This document shows, piece by piece, positions 41,960 to 49,879 of a DNA stretch of 64,000 nt. Position 1 is the first letter of the stretch. Every line of letters begins with the position of its first letter. The translations under genes were made by a program, and so were the position numbers. Location: assembly GCF_022370755.2 (NCBI RefSeq), contig NZ_CP092364.2:3224001-3288000 (forward strand), written 5' to 3'. Source of the stretch: Mycolicibacterium goodii. GTDB lineage: Bacteria > Actinomycetota > Actinomycetes > Mycobacteriales > Mycobacteriaceae. The notes beneath the pieces were generated by a model, which was not told the DNA's origin, did not search any database, and saw only the letters and a program-made list of their open reading frames with translations.

Positions 41960-44211
41960 CCGACCCACTCGCGCAGATCTCCACCCTCACACTGATCCAG
42001 CAGGCCGCACTCGGCAGTGGCGCGAGCTTCTGGACCACCGAGGCCGTCGGGGACATCCCGTCGATCGTGCTCACCGACGGTCCGCACGGTGTCCGCAAGC
42101 AAAGCGGCGCATCGGACCATCTCGGCATCGGCAGCAGTGAACCCGCGACGTGTTTCCCTCCCGCGGCGGCGCTGAGCCAGACCTGGGATCCGGATCTGAT
42201 CGAGCGCGTCGGCGCGGCACTGGGCGCCGAGAGCCGCGCGTTGGGCGTCCACGTCCTGCTCGGCCCCGGCATCAACATCAAGCGGGATCCGCGTTGTGGC
42301 CGCAACTTCGAGTACTTCTCGGAGGATCCGCTGCTGTCGGGCGCGCTGGGCGCTGCCTGGGTGCGTGGGGTGCAGAGCCGCGGTGTCGGCGCATCGCTGA
42401 AACACTTCGCGGCCAACAACTCCGAGCACGACCGCATGCGCGCCAGTTCCGATGTCGACGACAGGACGCTGCGGGAGATCTATCTGCGGGCCTTCGAGCA
42501 CGTCGTGCGGGAGGCCGCACCGTGGACGGTGATGTGCTCGTACAACCGGATCAACGGGGTGTACGCCTCTGAGAACACCTGGTTGCTCACCGACGTGCTG
42601 CGCGGGGAGTGGGGGTTCGACGGCGTCGTCGTGAGCGACTGGGGAGCCGTACGAGACCGCGTGGCCGCTGTCGCGGCCGGTCTGGACCTGGAGATGCCCT
42701 CGTCGGGCGGCTTCGGCGACAGCGAGGTGGTTGCCGCGGTGACCACCGGTGCCCTCGACGCGGCGGCAGTGGCCACGGCCGCCGAACGGGTGGCGCGCCT
42801 GGCGCTGCGTGCGCACGGAAGCTCCTGGGCCGCAGAGACATTCGACATGGAGGATCTGATCGACGCCCATCATCGTCTGGCGCGGCAGGCCGCCGGCCTG
42901 GCCGTGGTGCTGCTGAAGAACGATCTGATCGACTCCGAGCCGATTCTGCCGCTCGCGCCGTCACGACTCGCGGTCATCGGGCCGTTCGCACAGGAACCCC
43001 GCTATCAGGGCGGCGGGAGTTCTCATGTCAACCCGACCCGTCTTGATGTCCCGCTGGACGAGATCCGGACATCCAACCTCGAGCATCCGGTGACCTACTT
43101 CCCCGGTCTGCCAGCGCATCCCGACGATGACGCCGAGCGACTGCGCGCGCACGCGGTGCGCGGCGCCGCCGAGGCCGACACCGCGGTGCTGTTCCTCGGC
43201 CTGCCCGCGGACGAGGACTCGGAGGGCTACGACCGTGAGCACATCGATCTGCCGCCCGAGCAGTTGGCGCTGCTGCGCGCGGTGGTCGAGGCGCAACCCC
43301 GCACGGTCGTCGTCCTGTCCCATGGCGGCGTCGTACGTCTGGATGCCGTTGCGGAACTGGCTCCGGCGATCCTCGACGGTGCGCTGCTGGGTCAGGCCGG
43401 CGGCGGCGCACTCGCCGATATCCTGTTCGGCGCCGTGAACCCGTCGGGGCGGCTCGCCGAGACCGTGCCCGCGCGCCTGCACGACACTCCGGCCTATCTG
43501 AACTTCCCGTCCGAGAACGGCCACACTGTCTACGGGGAACGCATTTTCGTGGGGTACCGCTGGTATGACGTCCGAGATCTGGAGGTCACGTTTCCGTTCG
43601 GGCACGGCCTGTCCTACACGGCGTTCGCATACTCCGACCTCGAGGTCGACGCCGGTCCCGACGGGTTGACGGTGCGCGTGGTGGTGGCGAACGTCGGTCC
43701 GCGTCCCGGCCGCGAGGTGGTGCAGGTGTACGCGTCCAAACCGGATTCCCGGATCAGCCGGGCGCCCCGCTGGCTGGCCGGGTTCGGCAGCCTGAGTTTG
43801 GACAGCGGTGAGCGGCGCGGTATCGAAATCCCAATCCGGCGTGCGGACCTCGCGTTCTGGGATGTCAGAAGTCGCCGGTGGTTGGTCGAATCCGGTGACC
43901 ACACGGCATCGGTGGGCGCATCCAGCCGGGACCTGAGACTGCATGCCACGGTGGCGGTCGACGGTGACGTTCCGAGGATCGTGTTCACCAGGGAGTCGAC
44001 GCTGGGCGAGATCCTCGCCGACCCGGCCGCCGCGCCATTGCTTTTCGAGACGCTCGGCACCGCGGCGGCGAGCACACCTGCGATGGGGACCGACCTGCTG
44101 CGGATGCTGGCGTCGGTGCCGATCGAGCGGATGGTCTCGCTTTCCGGCGGCCGGGTGACACCCGAACGGCTCGATGATCTGCTCGCGGCGCTCAACGCCG
44201 TGCGTCCTTGA
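41956..44211 (+). CDS. Glycoside hydrolase family 3 beta-glucosidase-like enzyme
   Basis: A 751-residue GH3 enzyme: N-terminal barrel with the KHFAANNSEHDR substrate-binding block (Lys149-His150) and the nucleophile Asp228 in VVVSDWGAV, an alpha/beta sandwich (about 300-520) and a fibronectin type III-like domain (about 570-640) ending the core. A C-terminal extension of about 100 residues follows. No signal peptide is seen, so it should act in the cytoplasm on an imported glycoside. The GTG start overlaps the TetR stop by 4 bases. It may free the aglycone that the P450/BVMO operon degrades. Confidence 0.9.
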   Translation: MTDPLAQISTLTLIQQAALGSGASFWTTEAVGDIPSIVLTDGPHGVRKQSGASDHLGIGSSEPATCFPPAAALSQTWDPDLIERVGAALGAESRALGVHVLLGPGINIKRDPRCGRNFEYFSEDPLLSGALGAAWVRGVQSRGVGASLKHFAANNSEHDRMRASSDVDDRTLREIYLRAFEHVVREAAPWTVMCSYNRINGVYASENTWLLTDVLRGEWGFDGVVVSDWGAVRDRVAAVAAGLDLEMPSSGGFGDSEVVAAVTTGALDAAAVATAAERVARLALRAHGSSWAAETFDMEDLIDAHHRLARQAAGLAVVLLKNDLIDSEPILPLAPSRLAVIGPFAQEPRYQGGGSSHVNPTRLDVPLDEIRTSNLEHPVTYFPGLPAHPDDDAERLRAHAVRGAAEADTAVLFLGLPADEDSEGYDREHIDLPPEQLALLRAVVEAQPRTVVVLSHGGVVRLDAVAELAPAILDGALLGQAGGGALADILFGAVNPSGRLAETVPARLHDTPAYLNFPSENGHTVYGERIFVGYRWYDVRDLEVTFPFGHGLSYTAFAYSDLEVDAGPDGLTVRVVVANVGPRPGREVVQVYASKPDSRISRAPRWLAGFGSLSLDSGERRGIEIPIRRADLAFWDVRSRRWLVESGDHTASVGASSRDLRLHATVAVDGDVPRIVFTRESTLGEILADPAAAPLLFETLGTAAASTPAMGTDLLRMLASVPIERMVSLSGGRVTPERLDDLLAALNAVRP

Positions 44212-44217
44212 ACCGCC

Positions 44218-44790
44218 TTACTGCCACCGGCGGAACCCGCGACCCGGATCCCGCTCGAAGCCCGCGATCAGCGGTTCGAACCAGATGTCGGGTTCGTCCG
44301 CGACGCGGCGGGCCAGTCGGGACGCCGGATCGTGGAGGTCGCGTACGAGCGTGGTGTCGATCAGCGATCCGCGCAGGACCTGGATCGCGACGGGTTCCAG
44401 CAGTCCGTGGCTGTCGTCGATGATGAGCGACAGGGCCAGGTGCTCGCCGATCGTCCGGGGATGGACGAAGCCGATCTCCAACTCCTCGGCGAGGTCGTCG
44501 AACGACCGGGCCGCCATCATGCGCCACACCGAGGTCATCGTGCGGGTCACCACAGGGAAGCGTTGGAACATCCCCCAGTGCGCGTGCGTGGTCACCGGGT
44601 TGTCGCCATTGGCGCTGACGTCCTCGTAGGCCACCGCCGCCAACCTGCGTGCGTGAGCGGCCACCCGCGCCAACTGCGGAGCAGGTACCGGAAGCCTGCC
44701 GGGGAACAGGACGATCTCGGCGCCGTCGGCCGACTCCCCGCCGGGAAGACCCTTGCGTACCGAATTCACATGCAACCCATCGAAATCCAT
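44218..44790 (-). CDS. Hypothetical protein
   Basis: I do not recognise this 190-residue protein. It is mostly helical (LARVAAHARRLAAVAYEDV, TMTSVWRMMAARSFDDLAEEL, LEPVAIQVLRGSLIDTTL), has no signal or membrane segment and no obvious catalytic pattern. It converges on the GH3 gene with six bases between the stops and is divergent from the phosphotransferase gene across motif copy 4. The ATG start is preceded by TGGTGAG. Confidence 0.65.
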   Translation of the reverse strand: MDFDGLHVNSVRKGLPGGESADGAEIVLFPGRLPVPAPQLARVAAHARRLAAVAYEDVSANGDNPVTTHAHWGMFQRFPVVTRTMTSVWRMMAARSFDDLAEELEIGFVHPRTIGEHLALSLIIDDSHGLLEPVAIQVLRGSLIDTTLVRDLHDPASRLARRVADEPDIWFEPLIAGFERDPGRGFRRWQ

Positions 44791-44955
44791 CTCACCACGC
44801 GCCCACCGATGCGCTCCACGTCACTTCTCGGTGTCTCACCGACTCAGCCTCACGTCCTTCCGCGGCCACCTGGTGTCTATCCGCACCTCTCCAACCTCAA
44901 ACGCCCAGCACACCACGACCGCTTCGCGCCCACGCGTCACCAGTGCGCATTTGCA

Positions 44956-44984
44956 TTTACAAAATCGCAGCTCTTTGTAAACTT
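44956..44984 (+). promoter_or_regulatory. Shared promoter/operator motif, copy 4, best palindrome (TTTACAAA-N10-TTTGTAAA)
   Basis: TTTACAAA (44956-44963) and TTTGTAAA (44974-44981) form a perfect 8-bp-arm palindrome that contains TTACA-N14-TGTAA. Read as a promoter it is TTTACA-N17-AAACTT (-10 at 44979-44984), five bases before the ATG at 44990. This copy shows the symmetry that is partly hidden in the other four. Confidence 0.7.
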
Positions 44985-44989
44985 GGCTG

Positions 44990-46129
44990 ATGCTCTCGAC
45001 GGTCCGTCGCCTCCGACCAGCCCTCGGACTGGCCGCCCACATCGGCCACGGCGTGCAACGCGTTGCCACCGATGCCGCGCTAGGCAGGTTGCGGCGGTTC
45101 CCGCGTCGTATCTCCGAGCTCGACGCCGGTCACCTCAGCACCGTCATGGGACGGACGGTACGCACGCTATCAGTACTGGGCGGCGACGCCGGAACCTCGT
45201 CCCGGGCCCGGCTCTCGCTGACCGGCGACGGAGTTCCGGAAACGGTGTTCGTCAAGCTGCCCGCCGAGGCCGCCGCCACCCGGCTGATCGGAGAGCTCGG
45301 CAGGCTCGCCCACACGGAGGTGCGGTTCTATCAGCAGCTCGCCGAGGGCCTGCCCGGTGCCCCCCGGTCCCACGGCTCGGCGTTCGACGCGCCGACGGGA
45401 CGCTTCGTGCTCGTCCTGGAGGATCTGGCGGAGCAGCATTGTGAGTTCCCCGACACCCTGCACCCGCTCGACAAGGATCGCGCGGCGCTGACGGTCGAAC
45501 TGCTCGCCCGGGTGCACGCGTGCTTCTGGGGCCGCCTTCCCGCACGCAGCGGCCAGGGACCGCTGGGCTGGCTGTACTCGGCGTCCGGTGACGACACGTC
45601 GCTGCTGACCGGCTCGCTGCTGAAGATGTCGAGCCGACGACTGGCCGAGCGCACCGACATCCCGGTGCAGGACGGCCGGTTCGTCGACGAGAACTACCGG
45701 GCGGCCGCAGCGCTGCTCGATCGGCCACCCCACACCGTCATGCACGGCGACGCCCACCCGGGAAACCTGTTCTTCCGCAACGGCGAGGCGGGACTCTTGG
45801 ACTGGCAGGCGGTGCGCCGCGGGCACCCGGGGCGGGAACTCGCGTATACCCTGATCACCAGCATGACGACCACCGACCGACAAGCCGCGGAGCGCGACCT
45901 CCTCGAGGAGTATCGCCGCGCGCTGACCGCCGCCGGCGGCCCCACGCTGCATTCCGGCGAGTTGTGGGAGCGCTACCGCCTCGGCGCGGTGTACGCGTAC
46001 ACGGCGCCAGTGATCACCGCGGGCCTTGGCGGCATGCAGGACGACCGCATCGCGATGGAGGGCGCCCGGCGCGGCGTCGCGGCGCTGGCGGACCTGGAAA
46101 CCGTGGCTTTACTCAAGAAGCTGCTGTGA
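44990..46129 (+). CDS. APH-family phosphotransferase (aminoglycoside/choline kinase-like fold)
   Basis: The 379-residue protein has the APH-type kinase motifs: a Lys-bearing strand in TVFVKLP, the Brenner/catalytic motif HGDAHPGNLFF and the DFG-like LLDWQAVRRGHPGRELAY. Such proteins phosphorylate small molecules; in mycobacterial and pseudomonad catabolic clusters they sit next to acyl-CoA or P450 genes and may act on alcohol groups. No Shine-Dalgarno is visible before the ATG, in line with leaderless expression from motif copy 4. It precedes TetR B by 43 bases. Confidence 0.85.
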   Translation: MLSTVRRLRPALGLAAHIGHGVQRVATDAALGRLRRFPRRISELDAGHLSTVMGRTVRTLSVLGGDAGTSSRARLSLTGDGVPETVFVKLPAEAAATRLIGELGRLAHTEVRFYQQLAEGLPGAPRSHGSAFDAPTGRFVLVLEDLAEQHCEFPDTLHPLDKDRAALTVELLARVHACFWGRLPARSGQGPLGWLYSASGDDTSLLTGSLLKMSSRRLAERTDIPVQDGRFVDENYRAAAALLDRPPHTVMHGDAHPGNLFFRNGEAGLLDWQAVRRGHPGRELAYTLITSMTTTDRQAAERDLLEEYRRALTAAGGPTLHSGELWERYRLGAVYAYTAPVITAGLGGMQDDRIAMEGARRGVAALADLETVALLKKLL

Positions 46130-46172
46130 TGACCCTAGGATTTGGTAAACCACGACCAACCGAGGCTCGACT

Positions 46173-46721
46173 GTGAACGAAGCTCTGCCCGCAGGCCCGG
46201 GTGCGGACACCTCGACCCGCCACCGGATCCTGGTGGCCACGGCCGAGGTACTCGCACGCAGTGGCCAGACCAAGCTGAGCCTGTCGGAGGTGGCACTGCA
46301 GGCCGGGGTCTCGCGGCCCACGCTGTACCGGTGGTTCGCCGACAAGCAGGAGCTCCTCGACGCGTTCGGCAACTACGAGCGTGAGATGTTCGACCACGGG
46401 ATCGGCCGCGCCACCGCGGGCCTTCGCGGCAACGAAAAGCTCGACGCGGCTTTGCGGTTCATCGTGCAGTACCAACAGTCGTATTCCGGGGTGCGACTGG
46501 TGGACATCGAACCCGAGGTGGTCATCGCCCAGCTGTCCCACGTCATCCCGATCATGCGGGCCCGCCTGCTCAAGTTGCTCTCGGGCCCCAATGCGGCGGT
46601 CAAGGCCGCGACGGCGATCCGCGTGGCCGTCTCGCACTACATCGTGCGCAGCGACGACGGTGACCAGTTCCTCGCCCAGCTTCGCCACGCGGTCGGCATC
46701 AGGCAGACCGAGCCGAACTGA
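46173..46721 (+). CDS. TetR-family regulator B of the catabolic cluster
   Basis: A 182-residue TetR protein, a paralogue of the regulator at 41381: helix-turn-helix LSEVALQAGVSRPTLYRWF, then YQQSYSGVRLVDIEPEVV and RVAVSHYIVRSDDGDQF. The GTG at 46173 starts at the family's usual position. It is between the phosphotransferase and the aldehyde dehydrogenase gene, each under its own motif copy. Near-identical recognition helices suggest that both TetR proteins read the same site. Confidence 0.9.
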   Translation: MNEALPAGPGADTSTRHRILVATAEVLARSGQTKLSLSEVALQAGVSRPTLYRWFADKQELLDAFGNYEREMFDHGIGRATAGLRGNEKLDAALRFIVQYQQSYSGVRLVDIEPEVVIAQLSHVIPIMRARLLKLLSGPNAAVKAATAIRVAVSHYIVRSDDGDQFLAQLRHAVGIRQTEPN

Positions 46722-46750
46722 TCGATCGCCCAAGAATTTGTACCAAGCTC

Positions 46751-46779
46751 CTGACACTAAGACGCATTTTTGTAAAGCT
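46751..46779 (+). promoter_or_regulatory. Shared promoter/operator motif, copy 5 (before aldehyde dehydrogenase)
   Basis: CTGACA (46751-46756) and AAAGCT (46774-46779) are 17 bases apart around TGACA-N14-TGTAA (46752-46775). Seven bases follow before the ATG at 46787, so the start is leaderless-like. Confidence 0.7.
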
Positions 46780-46786
46780 GTACGGC

Positions 46787-48271
46787 ATGACTCAGGTGCA
46801 GGACGAGACAGGTGTGCTCGCCGGCGACGAACGCATGCTCATCGATGGTGAACTGCAAACCACCGGCAGCGGTTCCACATTCGACGTGATCCACCCGGCC
46901 TCCGAACAGGTCGCCGGGCAGGCCACCGACGGCACCGTCGACGACATGTCGCGTGCCGTGGCCGCGGCGCGGCGGGCGTTCGACGAGACGGACTGGTCGC
47001 GCGATCTGGAATTCCGCTACCACTGCCTGACCCAACTGCACGAGGCGCTGGAACGGAACAAGGAGCGCCTGCGGCGGATCCTCGTCACCGAGGTCGGCTG
47101 CCCTGTCACGGTCACAGGCAGCCAGATCGAGAGCCCGATCGAAGAAGTCAAACACTGGGCCGAGCACGGGAGGAACTTCGACTACCTCGTCGACACGGGG
47201 GTGCACCCGACGCAGCTCGGTCCGGCCCGGCGCAAGATCCATTACGAAGCGGTGGGTGTGGTCGGTGCGATCACGCCGTGGAACGTGCCGTTCTACCTCA
47301 ACATCGCCGAGACGGTGCCCGCGCTGATGGCCGGTAACACCGTGGTGCTCAAGCCCGCCCAGCTCACGCCGTGGTCGGGTACCGAGTACGGCCGCATCGT
47401 CGCCGAGGAGACCGACATCCCGGCCGGCGTGTTCAACGTCGTCGTCTCGAACGCCAACGAGGTGGGTGCGGCGCTGTCGGCCGACGCCAGAGTCGACATG
47501 ATCACCTTCACCGGCTCGACCTCGACCGGGCGGGCGATCCTGGCCGCCGGTGCGCCCACCGTGAAGAAGACGCTGCTCGAGCTCGGTGGCAAGTCAGCGC
47601 ACATCGTGCTCGACGACGCCGATTTCAAATCGGCCCTGTCGATGGCGGCGATGATGGCGTGCGTCATGAGCGGGCAGTCCTGCATCCTGCCCAGCCGGAT
47701 CCTGCTGCCGCGCAGCCGTTACGACGAGGGCATCGAGATCCTCAAGAACATGATGGACAACTTCCCGGTCGGCGACCCGTGGACGCCGGGCATCATGCAG
47801 GGCCCGCAGATCAGCGAGACGCAACGCCAGAAGGTGCTGGGACTCATCAAGAGCGGCATCGACTCCGGCGCGCGTCTGGTCACCGGTGGCGGCATCCCGG
47901 AGAACCTTCGGGTCGGCTACTACACGCAGGCCACCCTGCTCGCCGACGTCGATCCCGATTCCCAAGTGGCGCAGGAGGAGATCTTCGGGCCGGTGCTCAC
48001 CGTGACGCCGTACGACACCGACGACGAGGCCGTCGGAATCGCCAACAACACCATTTACGGACTGTCCGGCGAGGTGTCCGGCGGCGACCTGGACCGCGCC
48101 TTCGCGATCGCGTGCCGCATGCGCACCGGCAACGTCACCATCAACGGCAAGAGCCACTTCGGGATCACCAGCCCGTTCGGCGGCACCAAGCAGTCCGGTC
48201 TCGGTTACCGCAACGGCGAAGAGGGTTATCGGCAGTATCTGGAGGCCAAGACCATCGGCATGCCCGAATGA
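46787..48271 (+). CDS. NAD-dependent aldehyde dehydrogenase
   Basis: A 494-residue aldehyde dehydrogenase with PWNVPF (cofactor site), FTGSTSTG, general base Glu265 in LELGGKS and catalytic Cys299 in GQSC, plus the IFGPVLTV motif. It has its own copy of the shared promoter and its stop overlaps the start of a SnoaL-like gene. It would oxidise an aldehyde from the cluster, such as one released by the HpaI-type aldolase or by P450/ADH action on a side chain. Substrate unproven. Confidence 0.92.
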   Translation: MTQVQDETGVLAGDERMLIDGELQTTGSGSTFDVIHPASEQVAGQATDGTVDDMSRAVAAARRAFDETDWSRDLEFRYHCLTQLHEALERNKERLRRILVTEVGCPVTVTGSQIESPIEEVKHWAEHGRNFDYLVDTGVHPTQLGPARRKIHYEAVGVVGAITPWNVPFYLNIAETVPALMAGNTVVLKPAQLTPWSGTEYGRIVAEETDIPAGVFNVVVSNANEVGAALSADARVDMITFTGSTSTGRAILAAGAPTVKKTLLELGGKSAHIVLDDADFKSALSMAAMMACVMSGQSCILPSRILLPRSRYDEGIEILKNMMDNFPVGDPWTPGIMQGPQISETQRQKVLGLIKSGIDSGARLVTGGGIPENLRVGYYTQATLLADVDPDSQVAQEEIFGPVLTVTPYDTDDEAVGIANNTIYGLSGEVSGGDLDRAFAIACRMRTGNVTINGKSHFGITSPFGGTKQSGLGYRNGEEGYRQYLEAKTIGMPE

Positions 48272-48729
48272 GCTCGCAGGGCCGGGGTCCCGGCGAACTG
48301 CGGGGGCTGGCCGACCAGCTGGAGATCGCCGAGTTGCTGACCCGGTACGCGCGCGGCGTCGACAGCAAGGACTGGGAACTGTACAGGTCGGTGTTCACCG
48401 AGGACGCCCACATCGACTACACGTCGGCGGGCGCCATCGCGGGGGGTCGTGACGCGGTGATCGACTGGCTCGCAACGGGTTTCGCCGCCATCCCGTGGAC
48501 GATGCACTACATCACCAACATCGACGCGCAGATCGACGGAGACACCGCGACGGTGCGGGCGATGTTCTACAACCCCATGCAGCTACCGGGGATGTCCGAG
48601 CAGAGCGCGTGCGGAGGCTACTTTCACCACGAGTTGGTACGCACACCCGGCGGGTGGCGCAGCCGCAGCCTGCGCGAGGAGAACGTGTGGTTCACCAACG
48701 CGCCGGCCGCCGTTGACACCGCCGGCTGA
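48268..48729 (+). CDS. SnoaL-like (NTF2-fold) protein
   Basis: The 153-residue protein matches the SnoaL-like group of the NTF2 fold: LADQLEIAELLTRYARGVDSKDWELYRSVFTEDAHIDY at the start with the Tyr/Asp pocket residues, and HHELVRTPGGWRSRSLREENVW at the end. Members are isomerases, dehydratases or cyclases in ring-compound pathways, or binding proteins. ATG overlaps the aldehyde dehydrogenase stop (ATGA). It closes the catabolic cluster on the right. Confidence 0.85.
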   Translation: MSSQGRGPGELRGLADQLEIAELLTRYARGVDSKDWELYRSVFTEDAHIDYTSAGAIAGGRDAVIDWLATGFAAIPWTMHYITNIDAQIDGDTATVRAMFYNPMQLPGMSEQSACGGYFHHELVRTPGGWRSRSLREENVWFTNAPAAVDTAG

Positions 48730-48741
48730 TCGGGCCCGCAT

Positions 48742-48798
48742 CGAACGTCGGCTTGTGTGCGTGTTTTCGCCGAAAGTTCGACCACAAGCCCACGTTCG
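48742..48798. repeat. 16-bp-arm inverted repeat between convergent genes
   Basis: CGAACGTCGGCTTGTG (48742-48757) pairs with CACAAGCCCACGTTCG (48783-48798) at 15 of 16 positions, with a 25-base loop that holds a smaller TTTTCGCCGAAA hairpin. It could act as a bidirectional terminator between the SnoaL-like gene and the hydroxyacid dehydrogenase gene. A related sequence occurs near 5686-5701. Confidence 0.65.
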
Positions 48799-48811
48799 CG
48801 CCGGAGAAAAA

Positions 48812-48841
48812 TCAGCCCTCGGCAGTCAATTGCCCGCACGC
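48812..48841. repeat. Left copy of a 30-bp direct repeat of the rlmN 3' end
   Basis: The 30 bases from 48812 match those from 54245 (the stop codon and last codons of rlmN) at 26 of 30 positions in the same orientation and the same reading frame. Flanking bases on the left side do not match. See the linked finding. Confidence 0.6.
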
Positions 48842-49876
48842 CTCGGCGGCGGCCCTCCCCCGCCATGTCCGCTCATCGAGCGCATCGCGCCCCAGTGCTG
48901 TCTCGGGGATCTCGTTGCGTGACACCGCGATCAGGGCATCTATGACGGATCGGGAGACGTCACGGGTGAATTCCGCGGTCCAGCACAGTGCATGCGGTGT
49001 GCAGATCACGTTGTCCATCGCGAAGAGGGGGTCGTCGGCCGCTGGGGGTTCCGGATCGTATACGTCCAGCGCCGCCCCGGCGATTCGACCGGCGCGCAGC
49101 GCCCGGGTCAGCGCCGGCTGGTCGACCAGCCCGCCGCGGGCGATGTTGATGAAGTAGGCACTCGGCCGCATCGCCGCGAAGAACGACTCGTCGAGCATGC
49201 CGCGATTCTCATCGGTCAGGGCCGCGGTCACGACGACGAAATCCGACTGCGCCGCCAGTGTGTGGCGATCGACGAGTTCGACACCCAGTTGTGCCGCCCG
49301 TTCCGAACGCCCCGACCTGGTGGTCGCGATCACCTCGACACCCAAAGGTGCGAGCATCTCGGCGAGTTCGGACCCGACCGACCCGAATCCCAGGATCCCG
49401 ACCGTTCTGCCGTCCACCCCTATGCCTCGGTAGGCGCCCCGCTCGAGCGCCCACCTTCCGGAGACGGTGACACGATGGTTCTCCAGCAGACGATGTGCGC
49501 ACGCCAGCAGCAGCGTGAGCCCCGACAACGCGAGCGGCCGTCGCACCGCTCCGGGGGTGTTGGTGAGCACCACCCCCTCACGGGCCAGCGCGACCGGGTC
49601 GATCCCGTCATAACCTGCACCGAACCGGGCGATGTGCCGCAGCCGGGGCACCTGCCGTACCAGTTCGGCGCTGAACGGGATGTGGCCGAACGAGACCACT
49701 GCGTCGACACCCGCCAGTGCGGCCGGATCCACCGGACCGTGCGCGGGAATCGGCGGAAGCAGGCGCCAAGAGATGCCGGCCTCCTCCATCCGGTGCAAAC
49801 CGATGTCGCCGAATATCGTGGCACCGGTGGCGTCCGCGCCGTCGGCGGTGAGACCCACCACGTAATCGTCACTCAT
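48812..49876 (-). CDS. D-isomer-specific 2-hydroxyacid dehydrogenase
   Basis: A 354-residue enzyme with the NAD Rossmann motif GILGFGSVGSELAE, the catalytic Arg in NIARGGLVD, Glu in YDPEPPAADD and His in CTPHALCW. It interconverts a 2-hydroxy and a 2-keto acid. It is third in the SDR/MFS/dehydrogenase operon, three bases after the transporter stop with a GAGAGGTGA site. Its last nine residues, ACGQLTAEG, nearly copy the C-terminus of RlmN 5.4 kb away, an odd tail for this family. Confidence 0.9.
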   Translation of the reverse strand: MSDDYVVGLTADGADATGATIFGDIGLHRMEEAGISWRLLPPIPAHGPVDPAALAGVDAVVSFGHIPFSAELVRQVPRLRHIARFGAGYDGIDPVALAREGVVLTNTPGAVRRPLALSGLTLLLACAHRLLENHRVTVSGRWALERGAYRGIGVDGRTVGILGFGSVGSELAEMLAPLGVEVIATTRSGRSERAAQLGVELVDRHTLAAQSDFVVVTAALTDENRGMLDESFFAAMRPSAYFINIARGGLVDQPALTRALRAGRIAGAALDVYDPEPPAADDPLFAMDNVICTPHALCWTAEFTRDVSRSVIDALIAVSRNEIPETALGRDALDERTWRGRAAAEACGQLTAEG

Positions 49877-49879
49877 GGT

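Noticed and set aside
46130..46172. Sixth copy of the shared motif before TetR B
   Set aside because: A GGTAAAC sequence is present, but no TGACA-like arm lies 14 bases before it.
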